From positions 4,818 through 68,817 of the forward strand of contig JBFWOB010000033.1 in NCBI GenBank assembly GCA_050250755.1: 64,000 nt of DNA, in the 5' to 3' direction. The DNA is from Ga0077555 sp050250755 (GTDB lineage Bacteria > Pseudomonadota > Alphaproteobacteria > Rhizobiales > Hyphomicrobiaceae). This document shows, one piece after another, positions 54,343-63,345 of this stretch (its first letter is position 1; each line of letters begins with the position of its first letter). Both the position numbers and the translations under genes were made by a program. Under the pieces are notes generated by a model that was given only the letters and a program-made list of their open reading frames with translations, did not search any database and was not told the origin of the DNA.

Positions 54343-55251
54343 ATGCCCAAAGAAATGCCTGCCATCAGCCTCGTTGCCGTGCCGGGACGACGCAAAGCGA
54401 CGTTGGAAGCTGCACAGCGGATCGAGGATGCCGGCTTTGCCGGGATCTGGTCCCCGTCGATGTTCTCCAATGTCTCGCTTTGCGAGGCGCTGGCACTCAC
54501 CACGAAAAAGATTCCCTTCGCGACCTCGATTGCACCGATCTACTCGCGCACCGTCAGCGACTTCGCGCAGAGCGCCGCATTCATCCACGAGGTTTCGGGC
54601 GGCCGCTTCCGCCTCGGGCTGGGGGTTAGCCATGCGCCACACCACGTCCGTATGGGCGTAACGCCAGGCAAGCCGCTCGCGGACATGCGCAGCTTCGTCG
54701 AGCGCTTCCGTGCGAGCGAAGGTCTTGGGCCCCTGCCGCCGGTCGTGCTGGCCGCGCTCAGGACGAAAATGGTTCAACTCGCGGGCGAGATCGGCGACGG
54801 CATCGTTTTCGCGAACGGCGCACGGTCGCACATGAGGGCGAGCCTCGCGGCGCTTCCCGAGACGAAGCGGGGCGATCCGAGCTTCACGATCTGCAATATG
54901 ATCCCGACATGCATCTCCGACGATGTCGAGGCGGCGAAGGCAGTCAACCGCAAGACGCTGACGTCCTACGGGCTCCTGCCGAACTACCGGAACTATTGGA
55001 AAGAGGCGGGCTACGTCGAGGAGATGGAGGCCATCGAGAAGGCCATCGCCGAGGGGCGAAAAGAGGATGTCCCGAAGTGCTTCTCGGACCGCTGGCTCGC
55101 CGACACCACTCTTTTCGGACCCCGATCAAAAGTTCTGGAAGGGATCGAGGCGTGGCGGGAGGCCGGCATCAAGACGCCCATCGTCGTGCCGTCATCTGCT
55201 GCCGGAAACCAGATGAAGGCCATCGAGGAAGTCATCGCGGCATTCTCATGA
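54343..55251 (+). CDS. LLM class oxidoreductase (F420- or FMN-type)
   Basis: Luciferase-superfamily TIM barrel. The product is 302 aa from the ATG at 54343, with AGGAAGGG upstream; the frame is open five codons earlier. The family stretches are AAQRIEDAGFAGIWSPSMFSNVSLCEALALTTKKIPFATSIAPIYSR, then AAFIHEVSGGRFRLGLGVSH and VVLAALRTKMVQLAGEIGDGIVFAN. Alphaproteobacterial members need not use F420; the cofactor is uncertain. It lies 42 bp after the nitronate-monooxygenase-like gene and is followed by a GC hairpin, so it ends the plus-strand unit. Confidence 0.87.
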   Translation: MPKEMPAISLVAVPGRRKATLEAAQRIEDAGFAGIWSPSMFSNVSLCEALALTTKKIPFATSIAPIYSRTVSDFAQSAAFIHEVSGGRFRLGLGVSHAPHHVRMGVTPGKPLADMRSFVERFRASEGLGPLPPVVLAALRTKMVQLAGEIGDGIVFANGARSHMRASLAALPETKRGDPSFTICNMIPTCISDDVEAAKAVNRKTLTSYGLLPNYRNYWKEAGYVEEMEAIEKAIAEGRKEDVPKCFSDRWLADTTLFGPRSKVLEGIEAWREAGIKTPIVVPSSAAGNQMKAIEEVIAAFS

Positions 55252-55260
55252 AACGCAAAA

Positions 55261-55287
55261 GGCGGCGGGATACTCATCCTCGCCGCC
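55261..55287. terminator. Terminator-like hairpin after the LLM oxidoreductase
   Basis: GGCGGCG pairs with CGCCGCC around a short loop, 10 bp past the stop codon. The 3' side is not T-rich, so termination strength is doubtful; the convergent gene at 55320 may share it. Confidence 0.5.
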
Positions 55288-55319
55288 CAATCCTCACTGC
55301 CCGCTCGCGGGTCATCCGC

Positions 55320-55979
55320 TTAGTGGCGCGTCGACGGCTGCCAGGCTGCCAGCGTCTCGGCAATCGATGAGCCATTGTTTCCGAGATGGCGCAACGTCTC
55401 GACCGGCCCGGCTGGAACGGCCGCAACGGTCTTGGCGCCATTGTCGGTGGACGACGTCACGACGACCGAGGACAGAGCGGCATTCCGATAGATCGATTGC
55501 GCACGCCGCCAGAGGCTTTGGAATGCAAAGCGACCGGACCGGACCGCCGTGAGATCGTTCGGCAGATATGAGTTGAAAGCATCCCGCTTCGCCGGATCGC
55601 GACGCATGCAGTCGCCGTACCATATCGCTCGATCGCCGACGATGAGTTGCTCATGCCCATCGAGGACCCGTGGGTTGCTGGTCAACCTGATCTCGTGCAC
55701 GAAATTCGAGCTGAACGTCAGGTTCCAGGTCTCGTTCTCGGCGGCGGCCGTTCCGCCCGCGAGAACGACAAGGGCGCCGATGCGGCTCGTCGCAAGCTCT
55801 TCGGACATGGCAAGTAACGCTTCAACCACGGGACTCGACGGCGAACGCGCCAATACCGCGATCGCGTCCACGCGACCGCTCGCGGCCTCGTCCAGCGAGT
55901 CGCGTATGAATGTTCTCAGATTGCTCTCGCGCTCCTCTTTCGTCTCGAAGGGTCTGAAGGGAGGGGTGGTGGGGCGCAT
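55320..55979 (-). CDS. Hypothetical protein, no recognised family
   Basis: A 219-aa product from the ATG at 55979, preceded by AGGGA; a longer frame to 56015 is unlikely. It is soluble, mixed alpha/beta in feel, with EESNLRTFIRDSLDEAAS-like helical content early and RIGALVVLAGGTAAAENETW in the middle. The stretch HEQLIVGDRAIWYGDCMRRDP faintly recalls the HKD region of phospholipase-D-like folds but lacks the lysine. I assign no function. It stands alone, convergent with the flavoenzyme operon. Confidence 0.65.
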   Translation of the reverse strand: MRPTTPPFRPFETKEERESNLRTFIRDSLDEAASGRVDAIAVLARSPSSPVVEALLAMSEELATSRIGALVVLAGGTAAAENETWNLTFSSNFVHEIRLTSNPRVLDGHEQLIVGDRAIWYGDCMRRDPAKRDAFNSYLPNDLTAVRSGRFAFQSLWRRAQSIYRNAALSSVVVTSSTDNGAKTVAAVPAGPVETLRHLGNNGSSIAETLAAWQPSTRH

Positions 55980-56926
55980 GTGTCTATTCCCTCGTGGCGC
56001 GGATCGGCTCTCCACGCTCTTCGTCGTTGCCTCCAGAATTAGGCGGCAGACGAGTTAATTTAGTGCTTAAGGTCCAGCCAATCTGAGACGGAGAAAGATC
56101 TTCTTCGAGGCGGAAAGAACCGAATGGAAGCCCGCTTGGGCCGCGTCATGAATGGAGCGCGTTCGAGCTGGTCCGGGCGAAGCATCTCAATGCCCCCGAG
56201 TCGAAAAGTCGCGGACGTTTGCTTCGCTTAGCGGGGGCATGCTGACGACTTTGGTGCCCCAGGGGCGCCCGCCAAGTCCGACGAGGAGAAGGCGTCGCTT
56301 CCAATCCGGCTTAGGGTGGTGGGAATCCGAGTTGCCCGGCTGATCGCAGCCGAAGTCGACGCTGCCGACACGCATATGCGTGCCGTCTAGCCCCGTGCCT
56401 GCCATGGCGCATCCCTCACCCAATCTGGCGTCGACCGGAGGAGGATTTGGAAGCGTTGTACAGCCAGACGGAACAGGCACATCCACAACGCAACTTCACC
56501 CACCGAGCAGGGGCGCCAGCGACTTGCCGGCCACGCCACCGCACAAGCCCATCGTTAGGCAGCGACCTTGGCACCAGTAGGGCCTCGGCGTGACGCCACG
56601 AATGTTGGAAGCCTGTTTGCTGTCACCTCTCTGCCACAATAGCCAGTGCATGCCACGTCTCGACGCAATCGGCCAAATGACGGAAATCGCTTTGGTTCGG
56701 CGTCGCCACTAGAGGCTTCTCCTTTGCGATGCAGAGCGCGTCATGCACACAGATGTACCTTGGAACACTGATAAAAATTGCTCCGCCGTAGACAGAGGGA
56801 TAACTCTAGGAAGACGCGGAGGGCACTTCCATCGTGGTTTCAACTGCGACGGACGCACGCGGGGTTGCGTTGTGTCCTCCGCCCCCAAAGCTCGGGCAAA
56901 ATAGGTCACGGCGAGACGACGAAAGC
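55980..56926. other. Gene-poor stretch between the hypothetical gene and soeC
   Basis: About 950 bp with only short overlapping frames, none longer than about 100 codons, and none with a ribosome site plus protein-like composition. No transposase fragment, tRNA or strong hairpin was seen. The 56740-56820 part is noticeably more AT-rich than its surroundings. The longest candidate (minus strand, 56187-56486) reads as Pro/Gly/Asp-rich with no family. It may be a decayed region at the edge of the sulfur locus. Confidence 0.5.
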
Positions 56927-57898
56927 TCAGACTCGCTCGGCGCCGTAATAGAGCGTCACAACGTGACGTGCTTCCGCAAAGAACAGCCAACGCTCGGCGA
57001 GAATGCCAGCCGCCACGCTAATTGCAGCGATGCCTGCGACGACCAAAGCAGGCACGCTTGGAAGCGACGCCGCCAACGCGAGCAGCAGCGCGGGCCCGAT
57101 GAAGCCAGCGCCCAGCGCCAACCATCGCAGCACAGCGGCGTGTTTGCGGGCCACCGCATAGCCCATCTCGCGCATCACAAAATTGGCTTGCGTGTGCGGA
57201 GGCTCCAGCGGGCGCACGCGGCCGATGCGGCCGAGACCGGTTGCGCCTTCGACCGTCCAATCGCGCGGCGCGGTGTCAATCCGGCGCCAGTAGAACCACT
57301 TCGCCGCTGCTCCGACGACAAGCAGCAGCGCTGCCATCATGGTCATCACCTGCCACGGCGAGCCGAATGCTGCCTGCAGCAGCCCCATCAGCACGGCACC
57401 CGTCGCCAGTCCGAGCAGGACATAGACCGGCGCGACCATCGGCTCCGACCACGCGCGAATTGTCGGGAGCGACTGATAGATCATGCCTGTCGACCACACC
57501 GTAGCCATGGCACCTACGGCCGACAGCGTTGCGAGAAATGTAGGCAGAGGCCACCAGACGGTTGGCCAGAGCCATTGCAGCAGGAACCAGAGACCAGCGG
57601 GGACGTAGGTTGCGAGCGCCAGGACGCCCTCACGGGAGAGCCATGAGGTGGACCATTGAGTAACGGCCCGCCAGGCGCGCTCCGGCCGTCCGAGATGAAG
57701 GGTCGACGACAGGAGTCCGACAGTGATCAGTGCCAGTGCCAGAAATAGAGTGGCCGACGCTAGCATCCCAGTTGCCGAGACGCCGCCGAAGAGCACAACG
57801 CACGCCAGCCAGAACAACAGGCCGTACCCCGCGCCTGACGCTGTCGTGAACAGAATAACGGAGTAGGCGGGATGCATGAAAAAGGGCTCCGCGATCAC
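56927..57898 (-). CDS. soeC: DmsC/NrfD-type membrane anchor, probable sulfite dehydrogenase subunit SoeC
   Basis: Quinone-interacting membrane anchor of a Mo/Fe-S oxidoreductase. The 323-aa product has eight or nine helices, starting PAYSVILFTTASGAGYGLLFWLACVVLF and containing LGRPERAWRAVTQWSTSWLSREGVLALATYVPAG, the usual DmsC layout of His and Arg near the quinone side. Its ATG overlaps the soeB stop by ATGA. The adjacent soxAXB genes make the SoeABC reading more likely than DMSO reductase, though a DmsC or PsrC role cannot be excluded by sequence alone. Confidence 0.82.
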   Translation of the reverse strand: MIAEPFFMHPAYSVILFTTASGAGYGLLFWLACVVLFGGVSATGMLASATLFLALALITVGLLSSTLHLGRPERAWRAVTQWSTSWLSREGVLALATYVPAGLWFLLQWLWPTVWWPLPTFLATLSAVGAMATVWSTGMIYQSLPTIRAWSEPMVAPVYVLLGLATGAVLMGLLQAAFGSPWQVMTMMAALLLVVGAAAKWFYWRRIDTAPRDWTVEGATGLGRIGRVRPLEPPHTQANFVMREMGYAVARKHAAVLRWLALGAGFIGPALLLALAASLPSVPALVVAGIAAISVAAGILAERWLFFAEARHVVTLYYGAERV

Positions 57899-58641
57899 GC
57901 CGACAAGGCTTTATCGATCCAGGCGAACAGCCGCTCTGCGGCTGATCCGTCCGGCGTCGAAATGCGCTCCGCGGTTGGCGGCGCCGCACCAGACACCACG
58001 GCGCGTGGACGCGGCGGAAGATACTTGTTGGTCGGCTTGAAACCCATCTCGGGGAGCAGATCGTATCCGCCGCGTTGTGCTACGAGTTTCGAGACGGCGC
58101 TTTCCCTGTCGCCGAGATCACCGAAGTGACGCGCACCGGTCGGGCAGGCGCGCACGCAAGCTGGCTGGCGATCGGCCGGATCGAGCGTTTCGTTGTAGAT
58201 GCGGTCGACGCAGAGCGTGCACTTCTTCATGACGCCGTGCGTGTAGTCGTACTCGCGTGCTCCGTAGGGACAGGCCCAGGAGCACAGCTTGCAGCCGATG
58301 CAGGTATCCGGGTTGACGAGCACGATACCGTCCTCTCCGCGCTTGTAGGATGCGCCGGTCGGACAGACGGTGACGCAAGCGGGCGTCTCGCAATGCAAAC
58401 AGGAGCGTGGGAAATGCACGGTGCGGCTATCTGCTCCCTCGCCCGCCTCGAAAGAGTGCACGCGATTGAGCCATGTTCCGTGCGGATCGGGACCGTAAGG
58501 ATCCTCGTCGGTCAGCGGTGCAGAGTAACCGCCGTCGTTCCATTCCTTGCAACTCGTTACGCAGGCCTGACAGCCGACACAAGTATCGAGGTCTATGACG
58601 AGGCCAAGCTTCTTCTCGGTCGCGAGCGGTAGTGCAGTCAT
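57895..58641 (-). CDS. soeB: Four-[4Fe-4S] electron-transfer subunit, probable SoeB
   Basis: Cytoplasmic-side ferredoxin subunit linking the Mo catalytic subunit to the membrane anchor. The product is 248 aa from the ATG at 58641, which overlaps the soeA stop by ATGA; a GTG two codons upstream is possible. Four cysteine clusters are present: CVGCQACVTSCKEW, CLHCETPACVTVCPTGA, CIGCKLCSWACPYGA and CTLC, completed by CVRACPTGA. This is the DmsB/PhsB/SoeB pattern. Its stop overlaps the soeC start, so the three genes form a tightly coupled operon. Confidence 0.87.
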   Translation of the reverse strand: MTALPLATEKKLGLVIDLDTCVGCQACVTSCKEWNDGGYSAPLTDEDPYGPDPHGTWLNRVHSFEAGEGADSRTVHFPRSCLHCETPACVTVCPTGASYKRGEDGIVLVNPDTCIGCKLCSWACPYGAREYDYTHGVMKKCTLCVDRIYNETLDPADRQPACVRACPTGARHFGDLGDRESAVSKLVAQRGGYDLLPEMGFKPTNKYLPPRPRAVVSGAAPPTAERISTPDGSAAERLFAWIDKALSA

Positions 58642-61502
58642 GCCCACCGCCTCCCGCCGCTCACCATCAGTTTCAGTGGCTCGAATCGTGGGCTGGTTCC
58701 CGCCGGCTCGCTTTCCGCTTTTTCGATGCGCACGCGGAGGTCGTACCAGGCCGCCTGACCAGTCACCGGGTCGCTGTTGGAGAAGCGATAGCCACCTTCC
58801 CGTTCAGGCAGGAGCTCGCCGATCAGATGATTGAGCAGGAAACCGCGCGTCGCCTCGGGAGCCTGCGGATCGAGCGCCCACGCGCCCGATCGCTTACCGA
58901 TGGCGTTCCATGTCCATGCGGTGTCGGGATTGACGCCATCCATCAACTTGACCTGCGCCTTGACGCGACCCTGATGACTGGTGATCCAAACCCAATCATC
59001 GTCAGCGATGCGCAATTCGGCTCCCTTGGCGCGTGCCATATAAAGGCGATTGGACGACGTGATCTGGCGCAGCCACGCATTCTGCGAACCCCATGAGTGG
59101 TACATGTGCATGGGGCGCTGCGTGATGGCGTGCATCGGGAACTCGTTGAGATCCACGATTCGCTCCTCGAACGGCTCATACCAGAATGGCAGAGGATCGA
59201 AGTACGTGCTGATGCGCTCGCGATGGGTTTCGGGCGGCACGACGCTTCCATGCCCTTCAGCTGCCAGCCGGAAACGCTGCAGCGGCTCGCAGTAGAGCTG
59301 CATCACCAGCCGATCCATGCTTTCGAGGAAGCCCTTGGAATGGGCCCACTCCATGTAGCCGCGATTGGTGAACTTCATGTAGCGATGCTCATGTGCGAGC
59401 TCGTGATGGTGAAAGCCTCCGTTCGCGATGTAGCGTTCGAGCTGGTTCGGATTGGGCTCGCCCTTGCCGAACGCTTCGCCGTCCTTGCCGCGCCAACCGG
59501 CAAGTGGCCCGACACCCGGCCCGCGCTCGTGGTTGGTGATGTAATCCGGATAGCCGCCCGGGAATTTCGGGCTCCCATCGGGATTTGTGAAGCCCGGCAA
59601 GCCGACGCGCCAGCCAAGGTCGATCAGGACATCCTGGAATCCGCGGACATTGCGATCCGGCTCAACAATCGGATGCCGGATGGCATCAGCGGGTCCGTCG
59701 GCATCGGAGATCGGGCGGTCGAGCAGCGAGATGCAATCCCAGCGCTCGAGGTAGGTGGTATCCGGCAGAACGAGATCGGCATAAGGCACCATCTCGGAGA
59801 AATAGGCGTCGGAGTAGATGATCCGCGGGATCTTATAGTCGCCGGTCGCCTCGTCCTTCGCGGTCAGGTAGTCGATCACCGCTGGCACGTTCATCGACGA
59901 GTTCCAGCTCATGTTCGCCATATACATGAACAGGGTATCGATCGGGTATGGGTCCCCTTTCGCCGCGTTGGTGATGACCATGTGCATCATGCCGTGCGCG
60001 GCGATCGGCGCATCCCACGAGAAAGCCTTGTCGAGACGCAGCGGCTCGCCGGCGTCATCGACGAGCAAGTCCTCGGGCGTCGTCACGAAGCCGAGTTGTG
60101 GCCCCGGCAGCGGCATTCCCGGCTTGACGTCACCAACCTTGCCGCGCGGCTTCACCCGGGGCGGGATCGATTTCGGGTAAGGTGGCTTGATGCGGAACGA
60201 TCCGGGCGTCTCGATGGCCCCGAGCAGTATTTGCAGAATGTGCAGCAACCGGCACGTCTGGAAGCCATTGGCGTGGGCTGAGATGCCGCGCATCGCATGA
60301 AATGCCACCGGGCGCCCCACGAGCTTGTCGTGGCGCTTGCCATGCCAATCGGTCCAGGGCTGGTCGAGCACGACCGGATTATCGAACGCGGCCGCGATCA
60401 TCTCGGTCGCAATTTGACGGATCTGCTCCGCCGGCACACCCGTTCGCGCCGCCACCGCGTCTGGCGCATGCTCGGGCATCAGGAAGCGACGTGCGAGGAG
60501 TTCGAAGACCGGCCGCGCCTTCCGACCATCAGGCAGGATCACCTCACCCTGCAGGACCGGCGACAAGTCGGGTGTATCGATGCCGATCAGATCGCCCGTG
60601 CGGCGATCCTTGACCAGAACCTCGCCCTTCTCTCCCCGCGCCAACAATCCATGATCCGCACTACCCGGACTATCGATGACGAGCGCCGGCGCATTCGTGT
60701 AACGAACGAGATAGTCGAGATCGATCTTCTGGCGGCTCAGCAGCTCGTGAATGAGAGCACCAACAAGCAGTCCGTCAGTACCCGGCCTGAGACCGATCCA
60801 TTCATCGGCGATGGCGCCATAGCCCGTACGCACCGGATTGACGACGACGATCTTCGCGCCGCGCGCCTTGAGCCTGCCCAGGCCGATCTTGATCGGGTTC
60901 GACGCGTGATCCTCGGCTACGCCAAACATGATGAAATATTTGGTATGATCCCAATCGGGCTCACCAAACTCCCAAAAGGAGCCGCCAAACGTGTAAAGGC
61001 CGGCCGCGGCCATGTTGACCGAACAGAAGCCTCCATGCGCTGCAAAATTGGGGGTGCCAAACTGCGTCGCCCACCAGCCCGTCAGCGATTGCGATTGATC
61101 GCGACCCGTGAAGAAGGCGAGCTTCTTCGGATCCGTCGCCCGAATGCGCCCAAGCCAGCCCGTGGCGATTCCAAGCGCCTCCTCCCAGCCGATCTCCTTA
61201 TATTCGCCCGAACCGCGCGGCCCCACCCTCAAAAGAGGAGCGCGCAGGCGCGAGCGCGCGTTGTGCTGCATGATGCCTGCGGCACCCTTGCCGCAGATGA
61301 CACCCCGATTCACCGGATGATCGCGGTTGCCCTCGATGTAGCGAACGCGGCCATCTTTCAGGTGCACTTTGATCCCGCAGCGACACGCGCACATGTAGCA
61401 CGTGGTCGTCTTCACCTCGTCCCCGATGGGCAACGAAAGCGGAACATCGGGCTCGGCAAGCGGGGCTCGGGCCTCACCTGCGATGGTAAGCTTCTGCTGC
61501 AC
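58638..61502 (-). CDS. soeA: Molybdopterin oxidoreductase catalytic subunit, probable sulfite dehydrogenase SoeA
   Basis: Bis-MGD molybdoenzyme of the DMSO-reductase superfamily. The product is 954 aa from a GTG at 61502; the frame reaches an ATG at 61622, but that part is Arg-rich and would overlap the divergent promoter. The N-terminal [4Fe-4S] motif is CYMCACRCGIKVHL with a later GVICGKG. There is no twin-arginine signal, as expected for the cytoplasmic SoeA and unlike most DmsA. Later cofactor stretches include RDQSQSLTGWWATQFGTPN and PMHMYHSWGSQNAW. The length and the neighbouring sox genes fit SoeA. Catalytic direction and substrate are inference. Confidence 0.84.
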   Translation of the reverse strand: MQQKLTIAGEARAPLAEPDVPLSLPIGDEVKTTTCYMCACRCGIKVHLKDGRVRYIEGNRDHPVNRGVICGKGAAGIMQHNARSRLRAPLLRVGPRGSGEYKEIGWEEALGIATGWLGRIRATDPKKLAFFTGRDQSQSLTGWWATQFGTPNFAAHGGFCSVNMAAAGLYTFGGSFWEFGEPDWDHTKYFIMFGVAEDHASNPIKIGLGRLKARGAKIVVVNPVRTGYGAIADEWIGLRPGTDGLLVGALIHELLSRQKIDLDYLVRYTNAPALVIDSPGSADHGLLARGEKGEVLVKDRRTGDLIGIDTPDLSPVLQGEVILPDGRKARPVFELLARRFLMPEHAPDAVAARTGVPAEQIRQIATEMIAAAFDNPVVLDQPWTDWHGKRHDKLVGRPVAFHAMRGISAHANGFQTCRLLHILQILLGAIETPGSFRIKPPYPKSIPPRVKPRGKVGDVKPGMPLPGPQLGFVTTPEDLLVDDAGEPLRLDKAFSWDAPIAAHGMMHMVITNAAKGDPYPIDTLFMYMANMSWNSSMNVPAVIDYLTAKDEATGDYKIPRIIYSDAYFSEMVPYADLVLPDTTYLERWDCISLLDRPISDADGPADAIRHPIVEPDRNVRGFQDVLIDLGWRVGLPGFTNPDGSPKFPGGYPDYITNHERGPGVGPLAGWRGKDGEAFGKGEPNPNQLERYIANGGFHHHELAHEHRYMKFTNRGYMEWAHSKGFLESMDRLVMQLYCEPLQRFRLAAEGHGSVVPPETHRERISTYFDPLPFWYEPFEERIVDLNEFPMHAITQRPMHMYHSWGSQNAWLRQITSSNRLYMARAKGAELRIADDDWVWITSHQGRVKAQVKLMDGVNPDTAWTWNAIGKRSGAWALDPQAPEATRGFLLNHLIGELLPEREGGYRFSNSDPVTGQAAWYDLRVRIEKAESEPAGTSPRFEPLKLMVSGGRRWA

Positions 61503-61719
61503 GATCGCTCTCAGCCATGGGTCAGATCTGCACCGTTCGCTCCGTATGACCGATCGGGTTGACCTTCGATACCAGTTCCTCGGATAGTTTCGAGGCCGAC
61601 GTACGTTTGTCAACGCGCGCATTCATCCGAATGCGCCAAACTGAGAAAATTATTATCGTCGTTCTTGAGACACGGAAAAGGCGTTTCATGCCGCCGGCAG
61701 CAGAGCAAGGACACCCAGA

Positions 61720-62568
61720 ATGATGCGCTTCCGGCGGAGCCTGCCCTGGGCGATGTCGGTGGCCGCCGCCGTGCTGGTGCTGTTTTTGTCGCAGAAGGGC
61801 CTGGATGCTGCCGGGCCCGATGCGATTGATCGCGGCCTCGAGACCTTCCGTGCCATGCTCAAGGCCGATCCATGGTCCAATCCCGGTTTTCTTGATGCCG
61901 ACCGGGGCGAAGCGCTTTGGAAGGAGCGGAAAGGGCCGCGCAAGGTATCGCTCGAGCGATGCGATCTCGGCAAGGGTCCAGGTGTTGTCGATGGTGCGTT
62001 TGCCGAGCTGCCGCGCTATTTCCCGGATGCCGGCCGCGTCATGGATACCGAGACTCGCATCCTGTGGTGCATGAAAACGCTGCAAGGCATCGATCCGAAA
62101 CCGCTCACTGAGAACCCTTATCCGGCATCACAGGAGCCCGTGTCGGACCTTGGCGCGATCGCGACGTGGGTTGCGTCTCGCTCGGCGGGAAAAACCTTTC
62201 GTGCCGCTTTCACTCATCCCCGCGAAAAATCGACACTCGCCCTCGGGGCAACGCTATTCGAGCGCCGAATGGGACCATTCGATTTCTCGTGCATGAGTTG
62301 CCATGGCGCGAAAGACAAACGGATTCGCCGGCAGAATCTCGCCCATCTCGCCGATCCTGCGGAAGCGCGCCAGGTTGTCGGCGAATGGCCGGCCTATCGT
62401 GTGTCGACCGCGCACGTCATGACGCTCCAGCACCGGCTTTACGACTGTTTCTGGCAAATGCGTCTGCCGCCCCTCAAGCTCGGCTCGGAAGCGAGCGTTG
62501 CGTTGACGGCCTATCTCGTCAAGCAGGCCGAGGGCGGCACTGTCGCCGCTCCCGGCCTGAAGCGGTGA
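61720..62568 (+). CDS. soxA: Sulfur-oxidising cytochrome subunit SoxA (apparently monoheme)
   Basis: The SoxAX cytochrome loads thiosulfate onto SoxYZ in the periplasm. The 282-aa product has a signal anchor or peptide (SVAAAVLVLFLSQKGLDA). One heme motif is seen, CMSCH at 191-195, and the ligand/active-site Cys243 lies in RLYDCFWQMRLP. Where diheme SoxA has its first CxxCH, this protein has isolated Cys81 and Cys117, the pattern of monoheme SoxA with a structural disulfide. AAGGA precedes the ATG. It is divergent from soeA and 10 bp ahead of soxX. Confidence 0.88.
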   Translation: MMRFRRSLPWAMSVAAAVLVLFLSQKGLDAAGPDAIDRGLETFRAMLKADPWSNPGFLDADRGEALWKERKGPRKVSLERCDLGKGPGVVDGAFAELPRYFPDAGRVMDTETRILWCMKTLQGIDPKPLTENPYPASQEPVSDLGAIATWVASRSAGKTFRAAFTHPREKSTLALGATLFERRMGPFDFSCMSCHGAKDKRIRRQNLAHLADPAEARQVVGEWPAYRVSTAHVMTLQHRLYDCFWQMRLPPLKLGSEASVALTAYLVKQAEGGTVAAPGLKR

Positions 62569-62578
62569 AGGAGACGAG

Positions 62579-63274
62579 ATGCGCAACGCCGTGATCATCA
62601 CTCTCCTGGGCGCGTGTATTGCGGGCGCGACAATGGCGCTTGCCGAGCACGATCCCTTGGTGAACGAACGCCAATTGCAGAGGGTGTTACGCATGGCGTT
62701 CCCTGCTGCATCGAACGAATGGAAGACGCGTCTTATGCCGGATGCGACCATGGCCACCTGTGCGCAATGGCACAATCAGCCACCCAAAGAGGTCGCGGAC
62801 GAGATCAAACAGCGGGAGGCCAAGCGCATCCAATGGCCGGCTGATGGTAAGTTCGCGGGCGACTGGAAGCGCGGCGAGATGATCGCACAGTCCGGTTATG
62901 GCTTGCGCTTCACGGATACCGATACTAAGCGTCCGCGCGGCGGCAACTGCTATGCCTGCCATGAGCTCTCGCCGGATGAGGTGAGCTTCGGAACCCTCGG
63001 TGTCAGCCTCAAAGGATTTGGGCGCACGCACAAGTTCGACCCAGCATACGCCCGTCTTGTCTATGAGAAGATCTTCAACAGCCAAGCCGTCATCGCCTGT
63101 TCGAACATGCCGAGATTCGGTGCGAACGACATTCTTACCGTCGAGCAGATCAAAGATGTCGTGGCTTTCCTGATGGACCCCGACAGCCCGGTCAACAAAC
63201 GGACGGCTGCGCCAGCCGGCAAAAAGGAACGCAAGGGCGACTCGCGCGAATCTCCCGAAAGCCCGAAGAAATAA
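62579..63274 (+). CDS. soxX: Sulfur-oxidising cytochrome subunit SoxX
   Basis: Monoheme c-type cytochrome partner of SoxA. The 231-aa product has a cleavable signal (AVIITLLGACIAGATMALA), a heme motif CYACH at 124-128 and a probable distal ligand Met177 in CSNMPRFGA. The first about 90 residues and the Lys/Glu/Ser-rich tail extend beyond short SoxX forms. An AAGGAG site lies six bases before the ATG. It lies between soxA and soxB, so the order is A-X-B rather than the more usual X-then-A. Confidence 0.88.
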   Translation: MRNAVIITLLGACIAGATMALAEHDPLVNERQLQRVLRMAFPAASNEWKTRLMPDATMATCAQWHNQPPKEVADEIKQREAKRIQWPADGKFAGDWKRGEMIAQSGYGLRFTDTDTKRPRGGNCYACHELSPDEVSFGTLGVSLKGFGRTHKFDPAYARLVYEKIFNSQAVIACSNMPRFGANDILTVEQIKDVVAFLMDPDSPVNKRTAAPAGKKERKGDSRESPESPKK

Positions 63275-63345
63275 TGAGCCCGTGGCGCGGACCGGGGGTC
63301 TGCGACCGATAGACGGTAGCCCTGAGAGGGACACAACCGAAACCA

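Noticed and set aside
56187..56486. Minus-strand 99-codon frame in the gap before soeC
   Set aside because: Pro/Gly/Asp-rich, no ribosome site and no recognisable domain; kept only as part of the gene-poor region.
56927..61502. Calling the Mo/Fe-S/anchor trio DmsABC (DMSO reductase)
   Set aside because: The catalytic subunit has no twin-arginine signal and the operon is divergent from soxAXB; SoeABC fits better, although direct proof is lacking.
59097..61562. Long plus-strand open frames (about 390-420 codons) opposite soeA
   Set aside because: They lie antisense to a well-supported molybdoenzyme gene, are Arg/His/Asp-rich, lack domain features, and reflect the high third-position GC of the real gene.
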